Position numbers and translations under genes: made by a program
The notes under the pieces: model-generated
The model's database searches: none
Seen by the model: the letters and a program-made list of their open reading frames with translations, nothing else
What the model was told of the DNA's origin: nothing
Origin: CAVONV01 sp963697355
Lineage (GTDB): Bacteria; Acidobacteriota; Vicinamibacteria; Marinacidobacterales; DATDRI01
Length of the DNA stretch: 64,000 bases
Reading direction: 5' to 3'
NCBI GenBank assembly: GCA_963697355.1
Contig: CAVONV010000022.1
Coordinates: forward strand, 496,001 to 560,000
Shown here: piece after piece, positions 41,292 through 49,496 of the stretch
How the letters are laid out: every line of letters begins with the position of its first letter
Position numbering within the stretch: the first letter of the stretch is position 1

Positions 41292-43688
41292 ATGAATATG
41301 AACAAAAAGCAATGGATATGGTTGAGCCTTTCAATAGTGATGCTGGCCCGCTGTTCCGAACCGCGAGAGGACAGAGACTACCCCTATCGGCCTGTGCCCT
41401 TTACAAGCGTCACTATCAATGACTCCTTTTGGCAACCTCGGCTCGAAACAAACCGGAAAGTCACGATTCCCTACGCTTTTCAACAATGTGAGAAGACCGG
41501 TCGCCTCGATAACTTTCGCATCGCGGGAGGGATAAAGGAAGGAGATTTCTGCAGCGAGTATCCATTCGATGACTCGGATGTCTACAAAATCATCGAGGGT
41601 GCCTCCTACACGCTCCATCTCGAATATGACCCAGAGCTCGACCGATTCCTGGACGAGTTGATCGCAGAAATAGCCGCGGCGCAGGAAGATGATGGATACC
41701 TCTATACGGCCAGGACGATGAAGTCCAAAAAACCGGTGAGATGGGTAGACGAGGACCGATGGAGCAATCTCTATCTTGGTCACGAGCTCTACAACGCGGG
41801 ACACTTTTACGAGGCGGCAGTGGCACATCACCTCGCCACCGGCAAACGGACGATGTTGGACATGGCTATCAAGAACGCGAACTTGGTGGCCGAGGTGTTC
41901 GGTCCGGGCAAACGTCAGGCGGTGCCGGGTCATCAGGAGATCGAGATCGGATTGGTGAAGCTTTATAGGGTGACGGGAAACCGGAAATACTTGGACCTCG
42001 CCCAGTTTTTTCTCGACCAACGGGGGAGGGCGAACGGACGTGAGCTTTTTGGTGAGTATTCGCAGGACCACGAACCGGTGACCGAACAAACCGAAGCGGT
42101 CGGCCATTCCGTCAGAGCGGTCTACATGTTCTCAGGTATGGCGGACATCGCGGCGATAACCGGCAACGACGCGTACGTGGAGGCCATCAGTGGTTTGTGG
42201 GACGACGTCGTCTCGGGGAAAATCTACCTGACCGGGGGCATCGGAGCTACGGGTGAGTGGGAAGGGTTCGGTAAGAGCTACGAGCTGCCGAACGCAACGG
42301 CCTACGCAGAAACTTGTGCCTCGATCGGCAACATTTTCTGGAACCACCGCATGTTCCTGCTCGCGGGGGATGGAAAGTACTACGACGTCCTCGAGCGGGT
42401 TCTATACAACGGACTCATCTCGGGCTCCGGTTTGAGCGGGGATTCGTTTTTCTATCCCAATCCGTTGGAGTCCTACGGGCAACACCAACGGGACCCGTGG
42501 TTTCCCTGCGCCTGCTGCCCGAGCAATCTATCTCGTTTCATGCCTTCGCTTCCGGGATATCTTTATGCGTCTCGAGACGACGCTATCTATGTCAACTTGT
42601 TCGTCAACGGCGAGGCAGACATCGAGCTCGGAGGGCAAACCGTCCACTTGCAACAACAGACGGACTATCCATGGGAAGGCGTGATCAAGCTCTCGGTCGA
42701 CCCGGAAACATCCGATACATTTGCCATTCATGTACGGATACCCGGTTGGACGCGAAACGAGCCGATTCCAGGAGACCTGTACGAGTATTTGGAGCCAAGC
42801 GAAGAGAAGGTGACCCTTGCTGTCAACGGAGAGACTCTCCCTCTAGACATCGAGAAGGGATTCGTCCGGATCGAACGGTCATGGAAAAAGGGCGATCAAA
42901 TCGAGCTCGTCCTTCCCATGCCCATTCGCCGCGTCGTGAGCCACCCCGATGTGGAAGCCAATCGGGGTAAGTTGGCCTTGGAGAGAGGACCGCTCGTCTA
43001 TGCCATTGAGTGGCCCGATCATAACGGCCACGTGAGCAACTTGGTGCTCCCGGCTGACGCCAAGCTCGAGGTCGATCGGCGCGAGGAACTCTTTGATGGC
43101 GTCACAGTGATCAAAGGAAAGGCGGTTGCTCTCCACGAAGTCGAACCCCATCGTCGGGAGATCGAGCTCACCGCTATTCCATACTACGCCTGGGCCTATC
43201 GAGGTAACGGGGAAATGGCCGTATGGATTTCAAGAAACGAAGATGCGGTGCGACCCATTCCCAAACCGACGCTGGCTTCACAAAGCAAAGTCTCCGCATC
43301 GGGTGGCAAGACCCTCATCGGCCTCAATGATCAGTGGGATCCGGCAAGCTCCGAGGATCGTAGCCGACCCTATCTTCACTATTGGCCCAACAAAGGCACG
43401 GTTGAGTGGGTGCAGTACGATTTTCCAAAGATGAGCAAGGTGTCTCGAGTTGGCGTTTATTGGTACGACGACACGGGGAGGGGAGATGTCCGAGTGCCGA
43501 TGTCGTGGAAAGTGTTGTACCGCCAAGGCGACGATTGGATTCCCGTCAACCCAAAGGGCGCTTTTGGTGTGACGAAGGATGACTACAATTGGGCGGCTTT
43601 TGAGACGGTTGAAACCACGGGCTTGAGGTTGGAGATCCAATCACAACGTGAGTTTTCAGTCGGTGTTTTGGAGTGGAAGGTCGAGTAG
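41292..43688 (+). CDS. Secreted GH127-type beta-L-arabinofuranosidase with C-terminal discoidin-like domain
   Basis: Protein of 798 residues. The N-terminal signal ends MLARCSEPRED; the Cys suggests a lipoprotein, although Arg before it is atypical. The catalytic residues are Glu340 and Cys342 (YAETCASIGNIFWNHR) and Cys408-Cys409 (CACCPSNLSRFMPSLPGYLY), the same set as in HypBA1-type enzymes. After residue 650 a beta-rich domain follows (GGKTLIGLNDQWDPASSEDR, then RVGVYWYDDTGRGDVRVP), like an F5/8-type C carbohydrate-binding module. GAGGGCAGAG precedes ATG 41292; the upstream gene ends 8 bp earlier. Last gene of the sugar operon. Confidence 0.87.
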   Translation: MNMNKKQWIWLSLSIVMLARCSEPREDRDYPYRPVPFTSVTINDSFWQPRLETNRKVTIPYAFQQCEKTGRLDNFRIAGGIKEGDFCSEYPFDDSDVYKIIEGASYTLHLEYDPELDRFLDELIAEIAAAQEDDGYLYTARTMKSKKPVRWVDEDRWSNLYLGHELYNAGHFYEAAVAHHLATGKRTMLDMAIKNANLVAEVFGPGKRQAVPGHQEIEIGLVKLYRVTGNRKYLDLAQFFLDQRGRANGRELFGEYSQDHEPVTEQTEAVGHSVRAVYMFSGMADIAAITGNDAYVEAISGLWDDVVSGKIYLTGGIGATGEWEGFGKSYELPNATAYAETCASIGNIFWNHRMFLLAGDGKYYDVLERVLYNGLISGSGLSGDSFFYPNPLESYGQHQRDPWFPCACCPSNLSRFMPSLPGYLYASRDDAIYVNLFVNGEADIELGGQTVHLQQQTDYPWEGVIKLSVDPETSDTFAIHVRIPGWTRNEPIPGDLYEYLEPSEEKVTLAVNGETLPLDIEKGFVRIERSWKKGDQIELVLPMPIRRVVSHPDVEANRGKLALERGPLVYAIEWPDHNGHVSNLVLPADAKLEVDRREELFDGVTVIKGKAVALHEVEPHRREIELTAIPYYAWAYRGNGEMAVWISRNEDAVRPIPKPTLASQSKVSASGGKTLIGLNDQWDPASSEDRSRPYLHYWPNKGTVEWVQYDFPKMSKVSRVGVYWYDDTGRGDVRVPMSWKVLYRQGDDWIPVNPKGAFGVTKDDYNWAAFETVETTGLRLEIQSQREFSVGVLEWKVE

Positions 43689-43808
43689 ATCAGGCATGAT
43701 GATTAACAACGGTGGGGAGATACGTTTGACTGGAGACTGCTTGACTGCTCAGTGAAGACATACGATGGCGGGAAAATGAGTTGAAAGTCACTTAACGGGA
43801 GGAAACAC

Positions 43809-45410
43809 ATGTTACCAATGAACAAGAAAGCGATTCCTCTGTTTACGCTCTTGTTGATTCTTGCGATAGTTGCGGTGGGGGCAGCCCAAGAGGTGGCTCC
43901 GGCACCTGACCGAGGTGGTCAAGGAGACGGACCTTTCGAACGTTTGATCATCCGTGGTGTCACGATCATCGACGGAACCGGCGCGCCGCCGGTAGGTCCC
44001 GCCGATATCGTGATCGAGGGGAACCGCATCGCGGAGATAAGAAGTGTGGGTGCGCCAGGTGTTCCCATCGATGACGAAGGGCGTCCGAAAGGTGCTACCA
44101 AGGAGCTCGATGCGGATGGGATGTACATCCTTCCAGGGTTCGTCGACGCGCACGTCCACTGCGGGGGATACCCAAAGACTCCGGAGGTGGAGTACGTCTA
44201 CAAGCTTTGGATGGCCCACGGAATCACAACGGTGCGAGGCGTTCCCTGTGGACCGATGGAGTGGGACCTCAAGGAAAGAGAGCGGAGCGCCAAAAACGAG
44301 ATCGTCGCCCCACGCATTTTCGTTTACCACGTACCGGGAACCGGGTGGGACGGCGGACCGATCCATACACCGGAGAAGGCGCGCGAGTGGGTTCGTTGGG
44401 CCAAGCAAAAGGGACTGGATGGCATCAAGATCTTCAGCTTTCCGCCGGACATCATGGAAGCGCTTCTCGACGAGGCCAACACACAGAAACTCGGGTCTAT
44501 GGCTCACTTGGCACAAACCATGGTGGCGGGCGTCAATGCCCTCGACGCGGCTCGATTGGGATTGACGACATTGACTCACTACTATGGCCTTTTCGAGGCA
44601 CTGTACAAGGATGCCGATGTGCAACCCTGGCCGGTAGACGTGAATTACAACAACGAGCAGCACCGGTTCGGTCAAGTGGCTCGCCAGTGGAACATGATCC
44701 ACGAGCCGGGAAGTGAAGAGTGGAACGCGTTAATTCAAGAGTTCCTCGAGCATGATTTCATTCTCGACCCCACGATGACGGCTTACCTTGCCAGTCGAGA
44801 TGTCATGAAAGCCAGGAACGCCGATTGGCACGAGAAATACACCTTGCCTTCGCTTTGGGACTACTACGAGCCCAATCGGGAGAACCACGGTTCCTACTAC
44901 TACGACTGGACGACTTGGGACGAGGTGGCGTGGAAACACTTTTACGAGCGCTGGATGCTATTTCTCGATGACTACAAGGATGCGGGAGGTCGAGTGACCG
45001 TTAGCTCGGATGCTGGATTCATCTATAACCTTTTTGGATTCTCCACCATCGAAGAGATGGAGCTACTCCAAGAGGCAGGCTTTCATCCTCTGGAGATTTT
45101 CAGGGGTGCCACGAAGCACGGCGCGGAGTCGTTGTTGGAGCCGCTGGGCAAGACCATCGACTTCGGGGTGATTCGACCGACCTATTTGGCGGATTTGGTC
45201 ATCGTGGAGGAAAACCCAATCGCCAATCTCAAGGTCTTGTACGGAACCGGACATAGAAGACTCAACGATGATACCGGCAAAATAGAACGTGTGGGTGGCG
45301 TCAAATACACCATCAAAGACGGAATCATCTACGATGCCAAGGAGCTTCTAGCCGATGTGGCCCGGATGGTAGAAAAACAGAAGATGGAGAGGAAGGCGAC
45401 GGAGAACTAG
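43809..45410 (+). CDS. Exported amidohydrolase (imidazolonepropionase/prolidase-like)
   Basis: Protein of 533 residues with a signal peptide (AIPLFTLLLILAIVAVGAAQ). The metal-dependent amidohydrolase domain begins IIRGVTIIDGTGAPPVGPAD. HxH is in DAHVHCGGYP, a Lys ligand candidate is in GLDGIKIFSFP, His residues are in GSMAHLAQT and LTTLTHYYG, and the final Asp is in VTVSSDAGFIYN. The C-terminal TYLADLVIVEENP strand closes the beta-sandwich. Substrates in this group include Xaa-Pro or other dipeptides; none can be fixed here. GGGAGGA lies 6 bp before ATG 43809. It follows the sugar operon after a 120-bp gap. Confidence 0.85.
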   Translation: MLPMNKKAIPLFTLLLILAIVAVGAAQEVAPAPDRGGQGDGPFERLIIRGVTIIDGTGAPPVGPADIVIEGNRIAEIRSVGAPGVPIDDEGRPKGATKELDADGMYILPGFVDAHVHCGGYPKTPEVEYVYKLWMAHGITTVRGVPCGPMEWDLKERERSAKNEIVAPRIFVYHVPGTGWDGGPIHTPEKAREWVRWAKQKGLDGIKIFSFPPDIMEALLDEANTQKLGSMAHLAQTMVAGVNALDAARLGLTTLTHYYGLFEALYKDADVQPWPVDVNYNNEQHRFGQVARQWNMIHEPGSEEWNALIQEFLEHDFILDPTMTAYLASRDVMKARNADWHEKYTLPSLWDYYEPNRENHGSYYYDWTTWDEVAWKHFYERWMLFLDDYKDAGGRVTVSSDAGFIYNLFGFSTIEEMELLQEAGFHPLEIFRGATKHGAESLLEPLGKTIDFGVIRPTYLADLVIVEENPIANLKVLYGTGHRRLNDDTGKIERVGGVKYTIKDGIIYDAKELLADVARMVEKQKMERKATEN

Positions 45411-45461
45411 CTAAACAAAGTACGCGAGCGCTCAAGAACTCGAGTACTCAAGAATGGGGAG

Positions 45462-45493
45462 AGCCGGGGAGGAGAACCTTCCCGGCTTTTCTT
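45462..45493 (+). terminator. Rho-independent terminator after the amidohydrolase
   Basis: AGCCGGG (45462-45468) pairs with CCCGGCT (45481-45487), extended by AGG/CCT around AGAA, then TTTTCTTT. CTCAAGAACTCGAGTACTCA repeat words lie directly upstream. Confidence 0.75.
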
Positions 45494-45568
45494 TGGAAGT
45501 TGGCACTGCGGCGAGTTGACGTTAGCATGTGCCGTGCAGCGCCGAAGTCAAAAGCCAGGAGAGCAGTG

Positions 45569-45838
45569 GTGACCCGACAGTTGATGGCGTCTCTTGTCGT
45601 ACTCTGCCCGCTATCCTTCCATTGCCACAAAGGGCCACGACCCGACGAGAGGCCCAATATCCTCAATCAGCTGATGAATTTGGCTGAAGACGAAAAATTC
45701 AAAGCCATTACGGAAGAGCTTTCTCGGCAACTGAACGAAGAGTTGACCCGAACCGCGGACCCGCGAATCCAAGGTCGCCACGAAGAGGTGTTCTACATAC
45801 CGCGCTATAAGAATCTAGAGCGACGTGAAACTCGATGA
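45569..45838 (+). pseudogene. Sulfatase gene with a large internal deletion
   Basis: About 90 codons. AGGAGA at 45557-45562 precedes GTG 45569. The N-terminus is a signal-like hydrophobic stretch (LMASLVVLCPLSF), then ERPNIL, the usual first strand of type I sulfatases (RPNILFILADD). Instead of the catalytic CxPxR region it continues immediately as NQLMNLAEDEKFKAITEELS and then TADPRIQGRHEEVF, which resembles the C-terminal end of heparan-N-sulfatase-type proteins. About 400 codons are missing between. The junction is in frame, so a short secreted peptide could still be made, but it cannot be a sulfatase. The frame is open upstream to 45500. Confidence 0.6.
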
Positions 45839-45861
45839 GTATGAGATAAGGAAAGACTGTC

Positions 45862-47055
45862 ATGTCATTTGGAGTCAAGAAAGACAATAAGGTCGAAGAA
45901 ACTCGGTCGGGGAAAAACATCGTCAAGGCGATTACAACCGAGACGATCGTCTGCTTGTTCGCAGTCTCCGCCATGTTTGCGGTCTTCTGGTGGAAAATGG
46001 GACTCGCCCACATGTTCAAGACCATGATGGGTACGGCTCACGACTTGATCCTGAATACGGTCTTCTTTCTCATGGGCGTCATCATCCTTGCCGGCGCCTT
46101 CACGTCCTTTGTCTCGGAGTTCGGCGTCGTCAGCATCGCTAATCGGATCCTCTCGCCTCTCATGAAACCGCTCTTCGGTTTGCCGGGAGCGACCTCGCTG
46201 GGGGTCGTGGCGACTTATCTTTCGGACAATCCCGCGATCATGCCGTTGAGTGGCGACAAGGGTTTCTTGAAGTACTTCAAGAAATGGCAGGTGACGACGC
46301 TGGTCAACCTGGGTACGGTCTTTGGTATGGGTCTCATCGTGACCACCTTCATGTTGGCGCAATCCACAGGGAACCAAACGTTGGGTCGAGCCGTCTTGTT
46401 GGGAAACATCGGCGCCATACTCGGGGGTATCGTCAGTGTCCGATTCATGGGCTATTTCGGAAAAAAGAAATATGGCGTCCAAGACAACGTCTTATCCGAG
46501 GAGGAAGAGGGATACGACATCATGCGATACCGGGAGATCCGAAAGGGAAACGTCCCACAGAGGATCTTACAGTCCCTCCTCGACGGCGGCGTCCATGGCG
46601 TCCAAACAGGTCTCGACATCATGCCGGGGATCATCATCATTTGCACCATGGTCATGATGTTGGCCTATGGACCCAAGGATGGCATCTACACAGGCGGCGC
46701 CTACGAGGGGATCGCGTTTTTTCCTTGGATCGGCGGAAAACTGTCGTTCGTCATCGAGCCGCTCTTCGGGTTTTCGAATCCAGAGGCGATCGCCTTTCCC
46801 GTCACATCGATGGGTTCGGTTGGGGCTGCCATCGCCATGGTGCCCAAGTTTCTGGAAAGCGGCATCGTCGGTGCCAAGGAAATATGTGTCTTCACTGCCA
46901 TTGGGATCTGCAACGCGGGGTTCTTGAGCACCCACGTGGGCATGATGGACGGAATCAAGGAACGTGATCTGACCAACGTGGCCATCGCAACGCATTTCGT
47001 CGGCGGTCTTTGCGCCGGAGTTTTCGGCCACGTTCTGTATTTGCTATTTGGATAG
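45862..47055 (+). CDS. CD0519/CD1768-type multi-pass membrane protein (nucleoside-recognition domain)
   Basis: Integral membrane protein of 397 residues with about nine hydrophobic segments. The Gate/nucleoside-recognition-like features are FLMGVIILAGAFTSFVSEFG, LMKPLFGLPGATSLGVVATY, LSDNPAIMPLSGDKGF and the late VTSMGSVGAAIAMVPKFLES. Members with this layout are putative transporters of unknown solute; several are found beside peptidases or amidohydrolases, as here. A nucleoside, amino acid or dipeptide substrate would be speculative. The S9 peptidase gene starts 21 bp after its stop, suggesting an operon. Confidence 0.78.
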   Translation: MSFGVKKDNKVEETRSGKNIVKAITTETIVCLFAVSAMFAVFWWKMGLAHMFKTMMGTAHDLILNTVFFLMGVIILAGAFTSFVSEFGVVSIANRILSPLMKPLFGLPGATSLGVVATYLSDNPAIMPLSGDKGFLKYFKKWQVTTLVNLGTVFGMGLIVTTFMLAQSTGNQTLGRAVLLGNIGAILGGIVSVRFMGYFGKKKYGVQDNVLSEEEEGYDIMRYREIRKGNVPQRILQSLLDGGVHGVQTGLDIMPGIIIICTMVMMLAYGPKDGIYTGGAYEGIAFFPWIGGKLSFVIEPLFGFSNPEAIAFPVTSMGSVGAAIAMVPKFLESGIVGAKEICVFTAIGICNAGFLSTHVGMMDGIKERDLTNVAIATHFVGGLCAGVFGHVLYLLFG

Positions 47056-47075
47056 TCTCCGTGAGGGAGGACCGA

Positions 47076-49341
47076 ATGATGTCGACAACAGACAGGTGGT
47101 TTTCGACACCTTTGTGGTTGGGCTGTCTCCTATGGGTGGTTTCAAGCGGGGTGGTGATCGGGCAGGAGCGTATGAGTCTCGAGGAAAAGCTGCATCAGAT
47201 CTTTGAAGCGGAAGCGTTCGAAACGGAGTCCTTTGGGCCGGCAAAATGGCTGGATGACGGGGCTTATTACACGACGCTGGAACCGTCGGAATCCGAAAAG
47301 GGCACAAAAGAGATCGTTCGATATGAGACCTCTACTGGAAAAAGAGAAATCCTCGTCGAGGCGTCTCGTCTCGTGCCTCAGGGTGAAACCAAAGCTCTAG
47401 AAATTAGCGACTACGCATGGTCAGAAGACAAGAAGACGCTCTTGATCTTCACCAACACGAAACGGGTCTGGAGAAGAAACACCCGTGGGGACTATTGGGT
47501 CCTCGAGACGGCTACCGAAGAGCTGAAGAAGCTAGGCGGGGAAGTGGAAGCTTCGACCTTGATGTTTGCCAAATTCTCTCCGGACGGAGCGAGAGTGGCC
47601 TATGTCAGGGAGAACAACTTGTACGTGGAGGATATCGCTAGCGGAACGATCACGGCGCTCACAGGCGATGGTTCCGATACCATCATCAACGGCACATCGG
47701 ATTGGGTGTATGAGGAGGAGCTCGGCATCAGAGACGGTTTTCGGTGGAGTCCAGACGGGAAGCAGATCGCCTATTGGAACTTCGATTCGAGCGGGATTGG
47801 CAAGTTCGCCCTCATCAACAACACGGACAGTCTGTATCCCGAACTGACCTATGTTCCATACCCCAAGGTCGGGACGACGAACTCTGCGGTTCGCATCGGT
47901 GTCGTGAGCGTGGATGGCGGCGAGACACGTTGGATGGACGTCCCAGGCGACAAGAGAAACACCTATATCGCCCGCATGGCGTGGGCGGGTGACTCCGATA
48001 CACTGGTCCTCCAGCATTTGAATCGACTTCAGAACACCAACGACGTTCTTCTTGCCGATGTTGAGACCGGCCGAGTGAGGCGAGTCTATCGCGATCAATC
48101 CGAGACATGGGTCGAAGTGATGAACGACCTCGTGTGGTTGGCCGACTCTCGAGAGTTCCTATGGCTCAGTGAGAAAGACGGATGGAGACACGCCTATCGA
48201 GCTCGGAGCGATGGGACGGGGGACGAATTGGTCACGCGGTTCGAAGGAGACGTGATGGAGGTCGTGGGATTGGATGGTTCCAAGACGTCGCTCTACTTCA
48301 CGGCCTCACCCGAAAACGCTACCCAGAGATACCTGTATCGCGCGCCGATTGACGGTGCGGACGCCCCCGAGCGCGTGTCTCCCTCCGACGAGCCCGGTAC
48401 CCACAACTATGACATGTCTCCGGATGGGAAATGGGCCTTCCATACCTACTCTCGGTTCGAGCAGCCTCCTGTCACCGACGTCGTGAGCCTTCCCGAGCAC
48501 AAATCCGTGCGTGTTCTTGTCGACAACGCCGAGCTCGCAAAGAAGGTGAGAGAATTCCTTGGACCGCCAGTGGTGTTCTCCCAGACGGAAATCGAAGCAG
48601 GCGTCGAGCTCGACACATGGGAGCTCAAGCCGCGGGGCTTTCGATCCCGGCAAGAAGTACCCCATCCTCGTCTTCGTTTATGGTGAGCCCGCCGGTACGA
48701 CGGTGGTCGACCGTTGGGGGGGCAATCGCATGCTCTTCCATCGCGCGGTCGCCGATGAAGGTTTCATTGTCGCAAGCTTCGACAACCGTGGTACTCCAGC
48801 ACCAAAAGGTGCGGCCTGGCGCAAGGTCATCTATGGGACCGTGGGCGATCTGTCTTCCAAAGACCAAGCCGCTGCGCTCAGGGCTTTTGCCCAGAAAAAC
48901 GCATTTGTCGACGAGTCCAAGGTGGCCGTTTGGGGATGGAGCGGTGGTGGTTCCAACACGCTGAACTGTATGTTCCGCTTTCCGGAAGTCTTCAAGGTCG
49001 GTATCTCCGTTGCACCCGTCCCCGACCAGACGCTCTACGACACGATTTACCAAGAGCGCTATATGGGAATCCCCAAGGAGAATGAGGAAGGCTACCGTGT
49101 GGGTTCACCTATCAACTTTGCTGAAGGCCTCAAAGGCCGATTGTTAATCGTTCACGGCACCGGTGACGACAATGTCCACTACCAGGGAACGGAACGACTG
49201 GTGAACCGTCTCATCGAGCTCGGCAAACCGTTCGATTTGATGGTCTATCCCAATCGGACTCACGCGATTCGGGAGGGGAAGGGGACTCGTCTCCACATCT
49301 ACAGCCTGATTGCCCGCTACCTGATGGAAGTCCGCTGGTAA
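47076..49341 (+). CDS. S9 peptidase (DPP4/prolyl oligopeptidase type), one frameshift
   Basis: About 755 residues. A signal peptide (LWLGCLLWVVSSGVVIG) is followed by a DPPIV N-terminal beta-propeller (DWVYEEELGIRDGFRWSPDG) and an alpha/beta-hydrolase domain. The catalytic Ser is in WGWSGGGSN, Asp in GTGDDNVHYQG and His in NRTHAIREG. Frame 1 runs to 48686; from about 48640 the protein continues in the next frame as FDPGKKYPILVFVYGEPAG. One extra G in GGGG at 48634-48637 explains it, and correcting it gives continuous family sequence. So the gene is either a very recent pseudogene or an assembly error. It would cleave Xaa-Pro dipeptides. Confidence 0.82.
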
Positions 49342-49384
49342 TTGGTCAACAGGGCGGGAAAAGCCTGGTGCCCGCCTGAGTCCA

Positions 49385-49493
49385 GCATTCAAGCAGTCGA
49401 GCAGTCAAGAATCAGTAGAAAGAATAGAGTAGAAAGTAGATGGCTGTACCTTCCTCCTTCCTCCTCTCTACTTTCTTCCTTCTTCTTTCTACT
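49385..49493. repeat. CAGTCAAGAATC words plus purine/pyrimidine arm pair between converging genes
   Basis: TTCAAGCAGTCGAGCAGTCA at 49388-49407 leads into a purine arm (AGTAGAAAGAATAGAGTAGA, 49415-49434), a short spacer and a pyrimidine arm (TTCCTCCTTCCTCCTCTCTA, 49450-49469) with more CTTTCTACTA after it. The arms form a long imperfect hairpin that could serve as a two-way terminator for the S9 and glpK genes. Confidence 0.6.
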
Positions 49494-49496
49494 ACC

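Noticed and set aside
43812..44702. 296-codon minus-strand frame
   Set aside because: It lies entirely over the amidohydrolase gene, which has a signal peptide, ribosome site and metal motifs. The antisense product resembles nothing.
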